Source: Hyparrhenia diplandra (Eukaryota; Streptophyta; Magnoliopsida; Poales; Poaceae). From it: a stretch of DNA of 64,000 nt. The notes under the pieces are model-generated. The model was not told where the DNA came from, ran no database searches, and saw nothing but the letters and a program-made list of their open reading frames with translations. Position numbers and translations under genes: made by a program. Positions 22,116 to 33,174 of this stretch are shown in pieces. Numbering within the stretch: the first letter of the stretch is position 1; each line of letters starts with the position of its first letter. Location of the stretch: assembly GCA_015847255.1 (NCBI GenBank), contig JADLZK010011568.1:558001-622000 (forward strand), read 5' to 3'.

Positions 22116-25015
22116 TAAGTAGCCGTTCATTAAATGTCATGCTTGTTTAATTTGTCCACTATGGATATGATTGGTTCCTCAAATTAGTCTCTCACATTGC
22201 ATTAGAGGTTGAATGGTTTTGTTTATAAGTGAAGTCTGTCCCGTATATGAGAGCAAGGATCCCGGTGGACAGAGCAAGCACAAACCAAACACAACATGTT
22301 TGGTTGCTTGCACGTATTTGATTAGCCTGGCTGGACTTGAGACGATGGAGTCTCATTTGCTCGTACTAGACGACATTTGTAAATTATATATACGTACGTA
22401 CATACATATCTAAATTCTAAAACCGTGGAGGACGACCTACTAGGTAGCTATATAAACATACAGAAGTGCCACATGCCGAGATACTGGGACACTGGGTATG
22501 TACATATTAGAAGCCACAGTACAGAGGCACGCATGGTCATGAAAGTGAGAGTTGAAAGGGAGTGTGTTATAAACAAGCCAACATGTAGTAGCCGCCGGTA
22601 GGAGTACACTCCACATAATACGACAGGTTAGACGGACGGCCACCAAGAAATCAATATATGAAGGAAACTTATTCCAACTTTCTGAATGTGAAATTAGCCT
22701 ACAAAAGCAAGCAACCAGGGCTACAAATTTCCCATATCCATATCACCTTGTTATAATGGTCAGTACGTGTGGTGCGTCGATCGATCGCCAGCTACCTTCT
22801 CCTTTCCTGCGTCCAGACAGTGCCGGCCGTTTCTTTTTTTTTTTTTTAGATAAAGGAAATTATATTCCGGCTTCAGTCATCCGAGGATGCATCAGGCCAA
22901 CACAATTACAACTGAACGACAGTGTTACAGGTAAGACTAAGGTCACCCGAATACACCGTGCACTCTGAAAATAAAACAAACAAAACCCATCCACCATTGG
23001 AGACTCGGATCACGTGACCTCGCAACAAGCATAAGGCCCCATAAGTGTGTGCGATGAGTCGCCACCTTGATGTCGGTGCCGGCCGACATCCAAGGGATCT
23101 TCCACCAGTGGACGTCTCCAACGAAAATGACATCCAAAGACGCCATCGCCGCCCACCCAACTGGTGCTGGTTTTCACCGTGAGATCCACGAAAAAGACGG
23201 CGCTCCGGCGAGGAAAGTGGCGCCCTCGGGCGTCACCGCCGTCATAGATAGTGGCGGCCAATGCCATGTCCCTTGGGTCCATGCCGTTACGCCAACCGCC
23301 GGCGGCGTGCACCATCGCGAAATACGGATCTGGAAAACAAATGCCGACGTCCGGCTGCCATCCTCGCCCCCTTTCCACGAATCCTCCACCTTGACGAACT
23401 GTGGAAGCCACCATGGCCGGCCCACGGGTTCCCCCGATCTGACCAACCCAATTGCTTCATCGTCGCCGCCCGTCCGAAAACACCGCCACCATGGTCAGCG
23501 TCTTTGCGACGCCGACGCCCATCTTCTAGGGTCGCGGATCAGCCCGCGACTGGGTTCTCCGGCGCCCGATGTGGCGATCGGTTGCGCCACCATGGGAAGA
23601 GGAAAGCCCGGCGTTGGAGCACGGAGGCCGCCACCGTCGAACCACTCTTCGCTGCTCCGCCTGAAGCCTGGCGCTCCACAGCCACCGCCGCGTCGTGCGC
23701 ATCGCCTCCTCCGAAGACCCCCTGCGGTACGCCGTCGGATGCCACCGCCGCGCAACATCCGTCGGCGCCGCCGCTGTAGCCCGGCGGCCGGGCACGCACA
23801 ACCGGCGTGGGAGCACCGATCGCCCCCATGGCGGCAGGTGCGGCGCCCGCCAGTGCCACCATCGGAACCCTCCGCAACGCGCACCGTCGAGACTCCCGCC
23901 GCACGGCCTCCTCCACCATCCCGCACCTCCGCCCACAGCCTCGACGGCGCCCCCGCGCGCGCCCGCCCGCCATAGCCGCCGAGATCCACCCCCGCGTGAC
24001 CTCGCGACCCTCCTGGTGAGAGGCCTCGCCGCCGTCCTCATTGGGAGCGCGCTCGGATTCCCGGCGGCCTTCCTCCGGCGACGGCGAGGTGGAGAATGGG
24101 GAGGGGAGGGCCTGGGACGGCGGCGCTAGGGTTGGGACCCTGAGTCGCCAGCGCGGGGACGAGTCTCCTGCGATCGTCAAATTTAGCAAATGCCGGCCGT
24201 TTCTACACAGCAGAGACAGTGCCTGCTTGCAAAACCGCGTCTTCGATCATCAGAAGTCCACTAGCAAGCGCTGCTGCAGAAGGATCAAGTCTGCAATTGC
24301 AGCTAGATAGATTTGTCTGATGTGGCGTTGACTTGGATTGGAGCGACCTGAATCCCGGGCTTTCCTCTGTCCGATCTGACGACCTGGCCCTGATCTCAGG
24401 AGCTTAGTTGACCTGCACAAAGACACTCTCAACACGACAGCTCCTAGCTGCTGAGCTGAGCTTTTGTGCTTTCCGTCTCTTTGTCCTCCCTTTCCCTTCC
24501 CTTTGTTTGATTGGTTCTGTTCTCATGCATTTTGTACTGCTGCTGGTATCACCTGTGACGTACTCCTGGCTTAGCTTTAGAGCGAGTAGGAGGGACACGG
24601 TCCTCCGTTCCTTTTTTAAAAAACTTTGGTTTCATACCGGAAATAGTGTGCTCATGAATCTATTTTTATACAAACAAGATTTACCTATGTCAAGGGCCTA
24701 AGTTTTTGCCGTTTTTGGTTCAACGTTTTTTACACGTACGTGCTACGAGGACGTCAACATGAATATTTACTGGACGTATATATAGATACTACAACAAGAG
24801 ACTATTTCTTTCCACGCTTGGGTTTGACGACGATGTACAATACAACAAGAGACGTTTTTTACACGACGCTTGAAATAGATAGCTGATTGTAAAATCCTCT
24901 TCTTTTTTTTTTTTTATCTAGAACACGACTTCACACGTATTTCATTAACAAGTTGATTGGGAACTTATCTTTTGGTTTTTGTTTCATAATGTATTTATTT
25001 TAGGTAATTTTTGTC
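22086..25015 (+). repeat. Tandem duplication, copy 1 (with LINE-type insertion)
   Basis: Runs parallel to 25474-27465. Shared blocks include ATGGATATGATTGGTTCCTC, GGACAGAGCAAGCACAA, AACATGTAGTAGCCGCCGGT, TTGTCTGATGTGGCGTTGAC, GGCCCTGATCTCAGGAGCT and AACACGACTTCACACGTATT. The copy starts inside the right end of the Stowaway-like MITE. Its interior is split by the retroelement at 22835-24190. No gene is obvious in the shared sequence, although the conserved segment near 24310-24460 has a 5'-leader look. Confidence 0.85.
22835..24190 (-). mobile_element. LINE-type non-autonomous retroelement with 14-bp target duplication
   Basis: Inserted on the minus strand: an A tail (T run from about 22834) at the left, a GC-rich 5' region at the right. 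It is flanked by TGCCGGCCGTTTCT at 22821-22834 and 24191-24204. The tandem copy near 26230-26250 lacks the insert. The 3' end (minus) contains GATGCATCCTCGGATGACTG and CCTTTATCTAAAA, words I associate with rice L1-type 3' ends. Frames of 130-300 codons on both strands are GC-driven and show no reverse transcriptase or endonuclease motifs. It is probably an internally deleted derivative moved in trans. Confidence 0.75.
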
Positions 25016-25473
25016 TTGGAAACGTATTGGAGTTGTTTTCTAAAGGGATAAGATCATCCTCTCTCTATAAATATATCATAGGATCATGGCCGATTGAATC
25101 TCATGTACCTTAATGGTCAAAAAACATAAACATATGTTTCTTTTTGCCCTGAGTTGCTCTCCTCAACCCCTCTACCTGTTGTTCGGCTCTTCTCTCCATG
25201 AGTTTTGTGAGCATCCTAGGCGGCCTTACTGGTCCTAGGAGACCCTCCACGTGCTTCCTCTTGACGGATCTTTTTTGGAGGTCCAGAGCCTTTAAGACGA
25301 GATTGAGCTCCATATCAGCCTTATCGGTCTCTAGATCGGTTTGATCGATTATGCTACGCATCTTGCTGTTGTTGTAGGTCCTGACGACCTCTAGGGCGTC
25401 CAAAGCCCACTAGTGTGTTGGTACAGACATATCCTTGTGTCAACACCATGGGTAGCTAAATTAAAGACATCCT
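25016..25473 (-). other. Spacer between duplication copies with an unidentified 98-codon frame
   Basis: The minus strand from about 25406 to 25110 is open and coding-like: LDALEVVRTYNNSKMRSIID, KADMELNLVLKALDLQKRSV, MLTKLMERRAEQ. It is rich in charged residues and probably helical. The head is TTG with an in-frame stop just upstream, so it lacks a proper start (first ATG near 25362). I do not recognise the protein. It is absent from the other side of the duplication and may be a fragment of a transposon gag-like or cellular gene. Confidence 0.3.
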
Positions 25474-27465
25474 AAATCAGAATAACTTAATTATACTTTG
25501 GAATGGAGGAAGTAGTGGTTAATTAATGTCCCACTTGTTTATTAATTTGTTCACTATGGATATGATTGGTTCCTCACATTATTAGAGCTTGCTTGTTTTG
25601 TGTATGAGTGTAGCCTGTCCCGTATATGAGATCAAGGATCGCGGTGGACAGAGCAAGCACAACCAACACCAACATGTTTGGTTGCTTGAATTGCCACATG
25701 TTTGGTTGCTTGAATTGCACGTACTTGATTAGCCTAGTTGAGCTGAGATTGGGTTTGATTTGCTCGTACTTGATACATATCCAAATTCAAAAAACCGTGG
25801 AGGACGGCCAAGCTAATAGCTAGCTCTTGCCGAGACTGGGACACTGGGTATGTATTAGCATTTAGCAGCCACAGCACAGATGAGGCACACATCATGAAAG
25901 TGAGATTTGAAAGGAAGAGGACGTGTTATAAACAAGCCAACATGTAGTAGCCGCCGGTAGGAGTACAACTCCACATAATTCCAACTTTCTGAATGTGAAA
26001 TTGGCGTACAAAAGCAAGCAACCAGGACTACGAATTGCATAGAAATCCTCTCCATCAAACAAACATGAGTATAGTATAAACCCTAGATCAGCTAATCTAA
26101 TCCCTCCCTATACGCGGCCGACGGCACACGTACTTTCGGCGCCAATTTCCCACTCATATTCCTATATAGTATCATCTTGTTTGAATGGTCAGTGCATACG
26201 CGCGTGTGCATTGCTGCGTCCCAGACAGTAGTGCCGCTAGTTTCTACTGTACACACAGCATGCTGCAGAGGCAAGAGACACCGACAGGCTTGCAAAACGC
26301 GTCTTCGATCGAGAATATATACAAAAATAATCACAAGAGTCCACTAGCAGATGGATCAATTCTACAATTATACAGCTAGATATATAGATTTGTCTGATGT
26401 GGCGTTGACTCGGATCTGGCCAGACCTGAATCCCGGGTGTCTGACTCTGACCTGGCCTGGCCCTGATCTCAGGAGCTCATCTAGTTGACCTCGCCCTATA
26501 TATATATATATCTATATTCTGCACAAAGAAACTCTCAACACAACACGACAACACCTAGTTGCTGGGCTTAGCTTTTTGTGCAAGCTTTCCGGCCGTCTCT
26601 TTGTCCCCTTCAATTCCTTTCCCTTGGGTTGGTAACGGTTGTTTCTGTTCTGGAAACGAAACGGTCGTGTGGACGGAATCCAATTCCCGGCTGTTTTCAG
26701 ATTTACCTTGCTGTCATCCATCCATGGTCTCCTATCACCTCATCTGTGTGTGTGTGTGACGTAGCTCAGCTTTAGATCGAGTAGGAGGAGGGACACGGTC
26801 CTCCATTGCTTTTAATTTTGTTTTCTTTTCATACCGTGTGCACACGAATCAATTCTAGTTTATAAAAACATGAGAGATTTACCTCTATCTGTCAAGGGGA
26901 CAAATTAAAATCAAGGTATGAATAAGCAAGCATGTGCCTACTTTTCCTTCGTCCCAAAAAGAGTATCGTTTTTAGGTTTTTTAGACATCATGTTTGATTT
27001 CGTGTTATTCAAAAAATTATATAAAAATAAATAAAGTATTATTAAAGTACCTCCAATGATAAAATAAGTCATAATAAAATAAATATTATTTATACAAATA
27101 ATTTAAATAAGACGGATGGTCAAACAATAAGTCAATAGAATCTAAAACGATATTTTTTTTGGGACGGAGGGAGTACGTGGTACGGCTAGATAAACCTAAG
27201 TTTTGCCGTTTTTAGGTCCAATATTTTTTACACGTGCCACGTGCACGTCAAGATTATTTACTGCGCCCGACGACTATTTCTTTCCACTCTTGGGTAGGTT
27301 TGACAATGTATATGTTGTTGAAATAGCTAACTGATTGTAAATTTTTTTTTTTGTCTAGAACACGACTTCACACGTATTTTTCATTAACAATTAACAAGTT
27401 GATTGTGAAATACTTATTACCTTTGGTTTTCGTTTCATATGTATTTATTTATGTCATTTTCGCTG
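25474..27465 (+). repeat. Tandem duplication, copy 2 (with Stowaway insertion)
   Basis: Parallel to 22086-25015 without the LINE-type insert. It has its own TATATATATATATCTATATT run just before CTGCACAAAGAAACTCTCAA (about 26500-26535), which could be a TATA box and leader. It also has a doubled ATGTTTGGTTGCTTGAATTG word near 25672-25712. It is interrupted by the MITE at 26941-27173. Confidence 0.85.
26941..27173. mobile_element. Stowaway MITE, 233 bp
   Basis: Inverted ends CTTTTCCTTCGTCCCAAAAA and TTTTGGGACGGAGGGAG are flanked by TA at 26939-26940 and 27174-27175. The interior has AAAACGATA-type and AATAATTTAAATAAGACG words typical of Stowaway. It is absent from the equivalent place in copy 1 (about 24695). 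Confidence 0.85.
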
Positions 27466-28858
27466 AAGCTAGATACATGTTACATCGATGGTTTGGTGAG
27501 TGGGTAGAGCCTCCACCAAATGGCTCGTATTACTACCTTGATGGGTGATGGAGTAACTGATTGGGGTTTTAATTCGACAACCATGCATGCACCGTAACGT
27601 ACCGAATTGTTATGCAACACTTCAATGCTCCCATGCGTAAGCTGCAAGGAAATTTTGCCGTGTCACGACTTTTATAGACGACAATTAGTGGACTATTATT
27701 AGGCTTCAATCAATAATTAATAGTATCCAGTTAAGTGGACTAGCTCATCTTGCCAAAATTGTTGGGGCAACGAAAACGTACGCCACATGAATAAAACCTT
27801 GTTTGGTAAACATACTTAGTCCCTCTCAATCCACGTAGATTGGAGTGAAAAATGAACTGATTTTCTACATCCAACATTTTCAATACACAATACACGTCAA
27901 GGTTGAAAGAGATTGCTTAATTGCTATGTTTTTCAAACAAGCATATATCACTAGTAAATGGGGCCGTTCTTCCGTTGCCATTTTCCACCCTCTTAATATT
28001 TCATTATTACCGCCAAAAAAACGGTGTTATTCTCATCCTACTCAAAAGCAAATTTTTCTCATGAATCATCGCATTCTTGTAAAAAAATTTTACCTAAGCA
28101 CAATATCCTACGGTAGAAACAAAACAAAACAAAAACACTTGGACAGACCTATTTAAATCAGTGGAATTAATAAGTTACAAGTTTGTTCAAATAAATTATT
28201 TACTTATTCAATGTAGGAAATAACAAATTTATTAAAAGATTCGCTCTTCTTCTTCTTCTTCTTCTTCTTCTTCTTCTTGCGAGAAGATCCCATTTATATG
28301 CTGGAGCATCAAGACAGCTATATATTTGCTAATAGAAATGTAAAGGAACAGCAAAGCATTGTCATACAAGCTATAGGCACCTGCTGTCAGAGAATCAATC
28401 AAATCAAATGATTGTACGTTTGATGATTGCACCCATTCCAAATGTATTCTAATAACAACAGTTGGTTAAGTACAGTTGTTACATCGCCACACCTCACAAG
28501 TCACAGCTGTGTATCTTCTTCTCTAACCCCTCTACCAACCCCCAAGAAATTTTGTATATATATAAATAAATAAATAAATAAAAGAAACTAGTCTCTTTCT
28601 TTCTCCCCTACTTACACCTCCCCCACAACTCTCCTCTACTAAATTTACATGTCAGATTTGGTCAAACACTCACTGAGATTTTTCTCATCTATACAAATTC
28701 ATCAAAACTTCAAATTAGGAACAATTCACATAAGAAATGATCCAATCGATCCGAAGAACTTTTTCTCCCTCTATGTTTTTTCTTTTATAAAAAAAATAAT
28801 TTTTTCTATGGACATCAACTAACTCAGCCTATGTAGTATACCAACTGTGGAAAAAAAT
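27466..28858. other. Gene-less stretch downstream of the kinase gene
   Basis: Probably includes the 3' untranslated region of the receptor kinase near 28858. Contains a (CTT)n/(TTC)n microsatellite at 28243-28277 and an (AAAT)n run at 28561-28584. No supportable gene. Confidence 0.5.
28243..28277. repeat. (TTC)n microsatellite
   Basis: About 11 uninterrupted TTC units. A convenient marker and a place where length calls may be unreliable. Confidence 0.9.
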
Positions 28859-31491
28859 TTACATCGTTGAGTGAGACCTGCCATGGGTGACGGGTCGGCT
28901 CGAGCCGACTCCAAGCCCGAAGCCGAATCCCAAGCTGAGCTCCCGGGTGTGGAACGGGCTCGGATCGTCGGACTCGGAGCGCGAACGCGACTGCGACAGG
29001 TCGGAGCCGCCGTGCCGAGAGCTGGTCTGCCCGCCGCCGGCCGTGGCAGCGCCGGCCACGACAGACTCCTCGCACAGAGTGACGGCCCACTCTAGCTCCG
29101 CAACCACCTCGGACATGATCGGCCTCGCGCGTCCCCGTGGCCGGACACACTCCGAGGCGATCTTGGCGACGCGCGCCACCGCCTCCACCTCGTGCCCGCG
29201 CGGCGGCGGCACGCGCTCGTCGAGGATCCTCGTGATGTTGCCCGTCTCCACCGCCGGCACGGCAAACTCGATCACGTTCCGTGGGGACCCGCTGCCGTCC
29301 TGGCTCGTCCGGTGGATGGCCTTGCGGCCGGTGACGAGCTCCAGCAGCACCACGCCGAAGCTGTACACGTCGCTCCGCTCCGTCAGCTCCTGCAGCCGGT
29401 AGTACTCCGGGTCGATGTACCCCACCGTGCCGGCCGTGGCGGACGACGACGCGGCGGCGGCGGCGGCCGCCGAGCTGCCGCTGGCAAGCGACAGCCCGAA
29501 GTCCGACACCTTTGCCGTCCAGTCGCCGTCGAGCAGGATGTTGGACGGCTTCACGTCGCGGTGGATGATGGCCGGTACGGCGTAGCAATGCAGGTACTCC
29601 ACGCCGCGCGCCGCGTCCAGCGCCACCCGGAGCCGCGCCTCCCACGACGCGAACAGCGGCGAGCTGCCGCCGCTGCTTCCGCTGCCGTGGAGGTGGTCGT
29701 GGAGCGCGCCGTGGGGCATGAACTCGAACACCAGGATCCGCTCGCCGCGCTCCTCGCAGAAGCCCAGCAGCTGCACCAGGTTCCGGTGATTCACGCGCGA
29801 CAGCAGCCGGAGCTCCGCGCGGAACGCGCGCTCCGCGTCGAAGCGGCGGCGCCGCCGGCCGCCGCTGGAGCTGCGCTCCGCACGCTTGATGGCCACCTCC
29901 CGCCCGTCGGGGAGCTTGGCGCGGTACACCGACCCGAAGCTACCGCTGCCGATCTTCTTCTCCTCCGAGAAGCCGTCGGTGATGCGCGACAAGTCCCGGA
30001 GCGTGAACTCCTCGCACCCGAGCGGCCGCGCCGGGCGCAGCGGCGAGACCTGCGGCGCCGGCATGACCATGGCCTCGACGTCGCGGCACAGCCGCCGCGA
30101 CGACGACTCCCCGAGGCGCAGCGTCAGCGTCTTCTTGTTGCTGTCCCGCTTCCTGTACGCCACGAGGTAGAGCGCCACCGCTGCCGCCGCGAGCACCGCG
30201 GCGCCGGCGCCGCCGACGCTGAGCGCGATGGTCAGGGTCTTGTCCTTCTTCTTATCACTTTCGCCTCCGTCCGACGATACAGCCCTCCCGTTGGCAATGA
30301 GGATCCTGGAAGCGTTCAGCGGCGTGGAGCAGGGCTGGCAGATGGCGAGCTCCCTCGCCGCCCTCGGCGCCGCCGGTGCCACAGAGCGTGCCCGAGCCAG
30401 AGATAATGTCGCAGGGGCAGGTCTTCTTACGCACACATGCGCCGGGCATGGTGCTGTTGTACACGAGGCCGCCGCCGCCGCCGAAACGGTCGGTCCTCCC
30501 CAGCACGCGACGGAGTAGTTGCTCTTGAGGATGCCGCACACCGCGTCGCCGTCGGCCTCGATGGCAAGGGAAATCCGTGTTCCTATACTGGTCCGGCACC
30601 TTGACGGCGCCCCAGCACTGGACCCGGCCACTGCCGGAGAGGATGCAGGTGGTGTCGTTGCCGAGCGCCATGGCGAGCATGTCGCCCGGCAGCTCATGCG
30701 CCGGCACGTCGGGAACGTCACCGTCACCCCAGCACGAATCCACCCTCGGCGTCGACGGCGCACGCGTGGCGGTGGCCGGCGGCGAGGGTCTTGAAGGCCG
30801 CGGGAGTGGGCGTCAACAACGGCGCCGTCATGCCACCGAAGCAGCTCATGCTGGTGTTGTCACGCTTGTCGATGCCGCAGAGGAAGTCATGGCCGAGCGC
30901 GATGCGGGAGAAGTCGAGGCCTTTGGGGAGGTCGAGGTGCGGCCACTCCCAGCAGGTGGGGTCATGGTCATCGGAGAGGCCACAGACGTGGGATCCGCCG
31001 GCGTTGAGGGAGCGGAGCGAGGGGCCCCAGTAGAGACGGCGGCCGACGGGGCGGGACCGGTTGGCGGCGAACTCCTCGGAGAAGGACCACCAGCGCATGG
31101 CGGCGTGGCCACCGAGCGGCGCCATGAGCCCGCACAGGAAATCGGTCCCCGCCGCGATGGCGTTGTAGGGGATATCCGCTGACGGGTACACGAACTGCTG
31201 GCCGTCGGGGTGCGAGGTGCAGTGCAGCTTGGAGCCTGAGCCGGCGGCATCTCCGGCGGCGCTGGTGGTGACGAGCGCGCAGACGAGCGTGGCGTTGGGC
31301 GCGTGCGAGATGGCCACCGTGGAGAACTGCCGCGACGCCGAGCACACGTCGGCGAGCAGAACGACGGCGACGAGGAGGATGAGGTGGTAAAGCGTGGTGC
31401 TCGTTCTCGTCAAGAGGAAAAAGACGACGGCGGCGGCGGTGGCCGGCGTGGGCATGGGTAGACATTGGCATCTGGAAGGAGAAGACGACAT
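28859..31491 (-). CDS. CRINKLY4-related receptor-like serine/threonine kinase (CCR3/CCR4 type), ectodomain frameshifted
   Basis: An intronless gene. The chosen start is the ATG at 31491 (MSSSPSRC), just before a hydrophobic signal segment (LYHLILLVAVVLLADVCSA); the upstream in-frame ATG at 31674 would add an unlikely leader. The ectodomain has RCC1-like blades (SHVCGLS, DFLCGI, HACAV, CWGDGDVP, ILSGSGRVQCWG) and a cysteine-rich stretch (CVRKKTCPCD). A membrane span (about 30240-30160) follows, then the kinase: IGSGSFGSVY (about 29950), AIK, HRDVKPSN (about 29565), DFG (about 29500), GTVGYIDPEYY. The kinase frame is intact to the stop at 28859. Four 1-base frame changes lie between about 30745 and 30345. 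The family signals at the plasma membrane in epidermal differentiation and stress. As read, the receptor could not be made in one piece. Confidence 0.85.
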
Positions 31492-33174
31492 GAGCGCGCG
31501 AGGCAGCCGTTGCTTGCCCTGCCCTGCCCCGGCGGTGGACGGCGACGGCCGGCACGCGAGGAATCGGGAATCGAGGAGACGACGGGAGGAGGGAAGGAGG
31601 AAGGAGGAGAGTGGGTGCGCTGGCTTGCTTTTGCTTGGATTTCGCTTTTGTTTCTTTCTAGTAGGTGGGCGCAATGGAGGGAAAGCAACGCGTTTCCGTG
31701 GAATGGAATTTTTCTAGCATTTCTTTTTTTTTTTTCCCTTTCATTTCTTTCTTTAATTAAAGAAATAAGAAATTGCTGCTCCAGGCTCCAGAAGAGATGG
31801 ATGGATGATGAGTTGATGATGAGGGGAGGTTTTGTTTTGGGGTTGGTTTGGTAGACTTGACTTGGTCTGTTCAAATTCAAGTGTCAATGGAGAAAAGTGC
31901 CCTGCTGATGCTCTGAATTTTTGCCTGCCTCCTCTTCTGAATTTTTTTTTTGAACCTCCTCTTCTGAATTTTTCTCCTCTCTTCAGACCACTTCTCTTCT
32001 CTTCAGACCACTTGTTTTTGCAAGATTTTGGATTCAACACGGATTTCATTTCTGCAACTGTATTCTTTTCGATTCTTTATTTATCTTGTCAAGAGCCGAC
32101 CTACTAGAGGAAGGATCTTTTTGTCAGAGAGACACGTACACACATGCATGGTCTCACGAGTAACCATTGATTTTTTTTCCCATTTTTTCCCAACAAGGGT
32201 CTGCATTGGCAGTTGGGTGAGAAAGGTTTGGAACCTGAATGCGTACTCCACCTACTTGCCTGCAGTACACTCGAGGTTGGTTAAGTTTACTCAACAAGGG
32301 AAACAACATGTACTACCAAAAGTCATTACTGCAAAAAAGTCATTTAGCAGAGATTACCCGGGATGCTTCAAGAATGGGGATCCATGGCACAGATTTCCTC
32401 TTCACTGTGCGCTGCCAACCAAAGCAGAAGCATCACTGTTCATGGTTAGGTTAGGTCCTTATTACTTACCATACAGGTGTATCATATCAAACGACAAGCG
32501 TAAAGCGATAAGCAGAGGCTTTTTTTTTTGGTATCATCAGTGATCATCACCTCTGAATCAGAGAGAAGCCATGGGCCATGGCGATGTGCCACATGCCCAT
32601 GCGCCACTCTTATCATCATCATAATATAATGTATGTACTACTAGTCTCAAGGCACCTCCTCACATTCACAGGAGTAGGTGACAGGTTTAGAACCCAACTG
32701 ATACCAGAATAAGGTATAATATTCACAGAAAATATTCAAGTCTGGATTGTCAATCATGTATGTATCCCAGTCCACCTTCTGTATGGGCAAGAGGAACCTC
32801 CTTTCTCTCTGGTCAGGTGAGCAGTTGGGGAGAAGAATTTGCCCAGACAATAAACAAACCCTTTAGGTCATCAAATTATAGGGGTGATGGTGTTTCATCA
32901 GGCCAGCCCTATTCCAGGCCGGCAAGCAATCGACTAACATGTGGATATCACAATTAGCCTCATAGAAAAAATCAAACAGAATTCTGAATCTCATATGCAG
33001 ACTACAGAGATGGGCATGCCTCAACTAATCTCGCACCCACGTCCACTTGTATTGTATAGACTAATCGGCCTCAACATTCCAACCTGCTTCCATGTCTTCA
33101 GGGAACAGCTTTGCCAAAGTCAGAGCGCTGCTGCCTGGAGCCTCTCTTCACACGAAACCAAAGCCGAAAAATTC
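31492..33174. other. Kinase upstream region and bromodomain 3' flank
   Basis: Likely promoter and leader of the minus-strand kinase (31492-32000) and 3' untranslated region of the bromodomain gene (32600-33174). Short echoes CCTCTTCTGAATTTTT (31931, 31959) and TCTCTTCAGACCACTT (31979, 31996) occur. The 171-codon plus frame at 32028 has no recognisable features. Confidence 0.45.

Noticed and set aside
23067..23975. 302-codon plus-strand frame
   Set aside because: Antisense to a minus-strand LINE-type insert; Pro/Arg-rich translation of GC-rich 5' sequence with no domain.
29192..30406. 404-codon plus-strand frame
   Set aside because: Mirror frame of the receptor kinase on the opposite strand; high GC at third positions keeps it open.
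32028..32543. 171-codon plus-strand frame
   Set aside because: Lies in the kinase upstream region, aromatic-rich and low-complexity in places, with no recognisable family or conserved motif.
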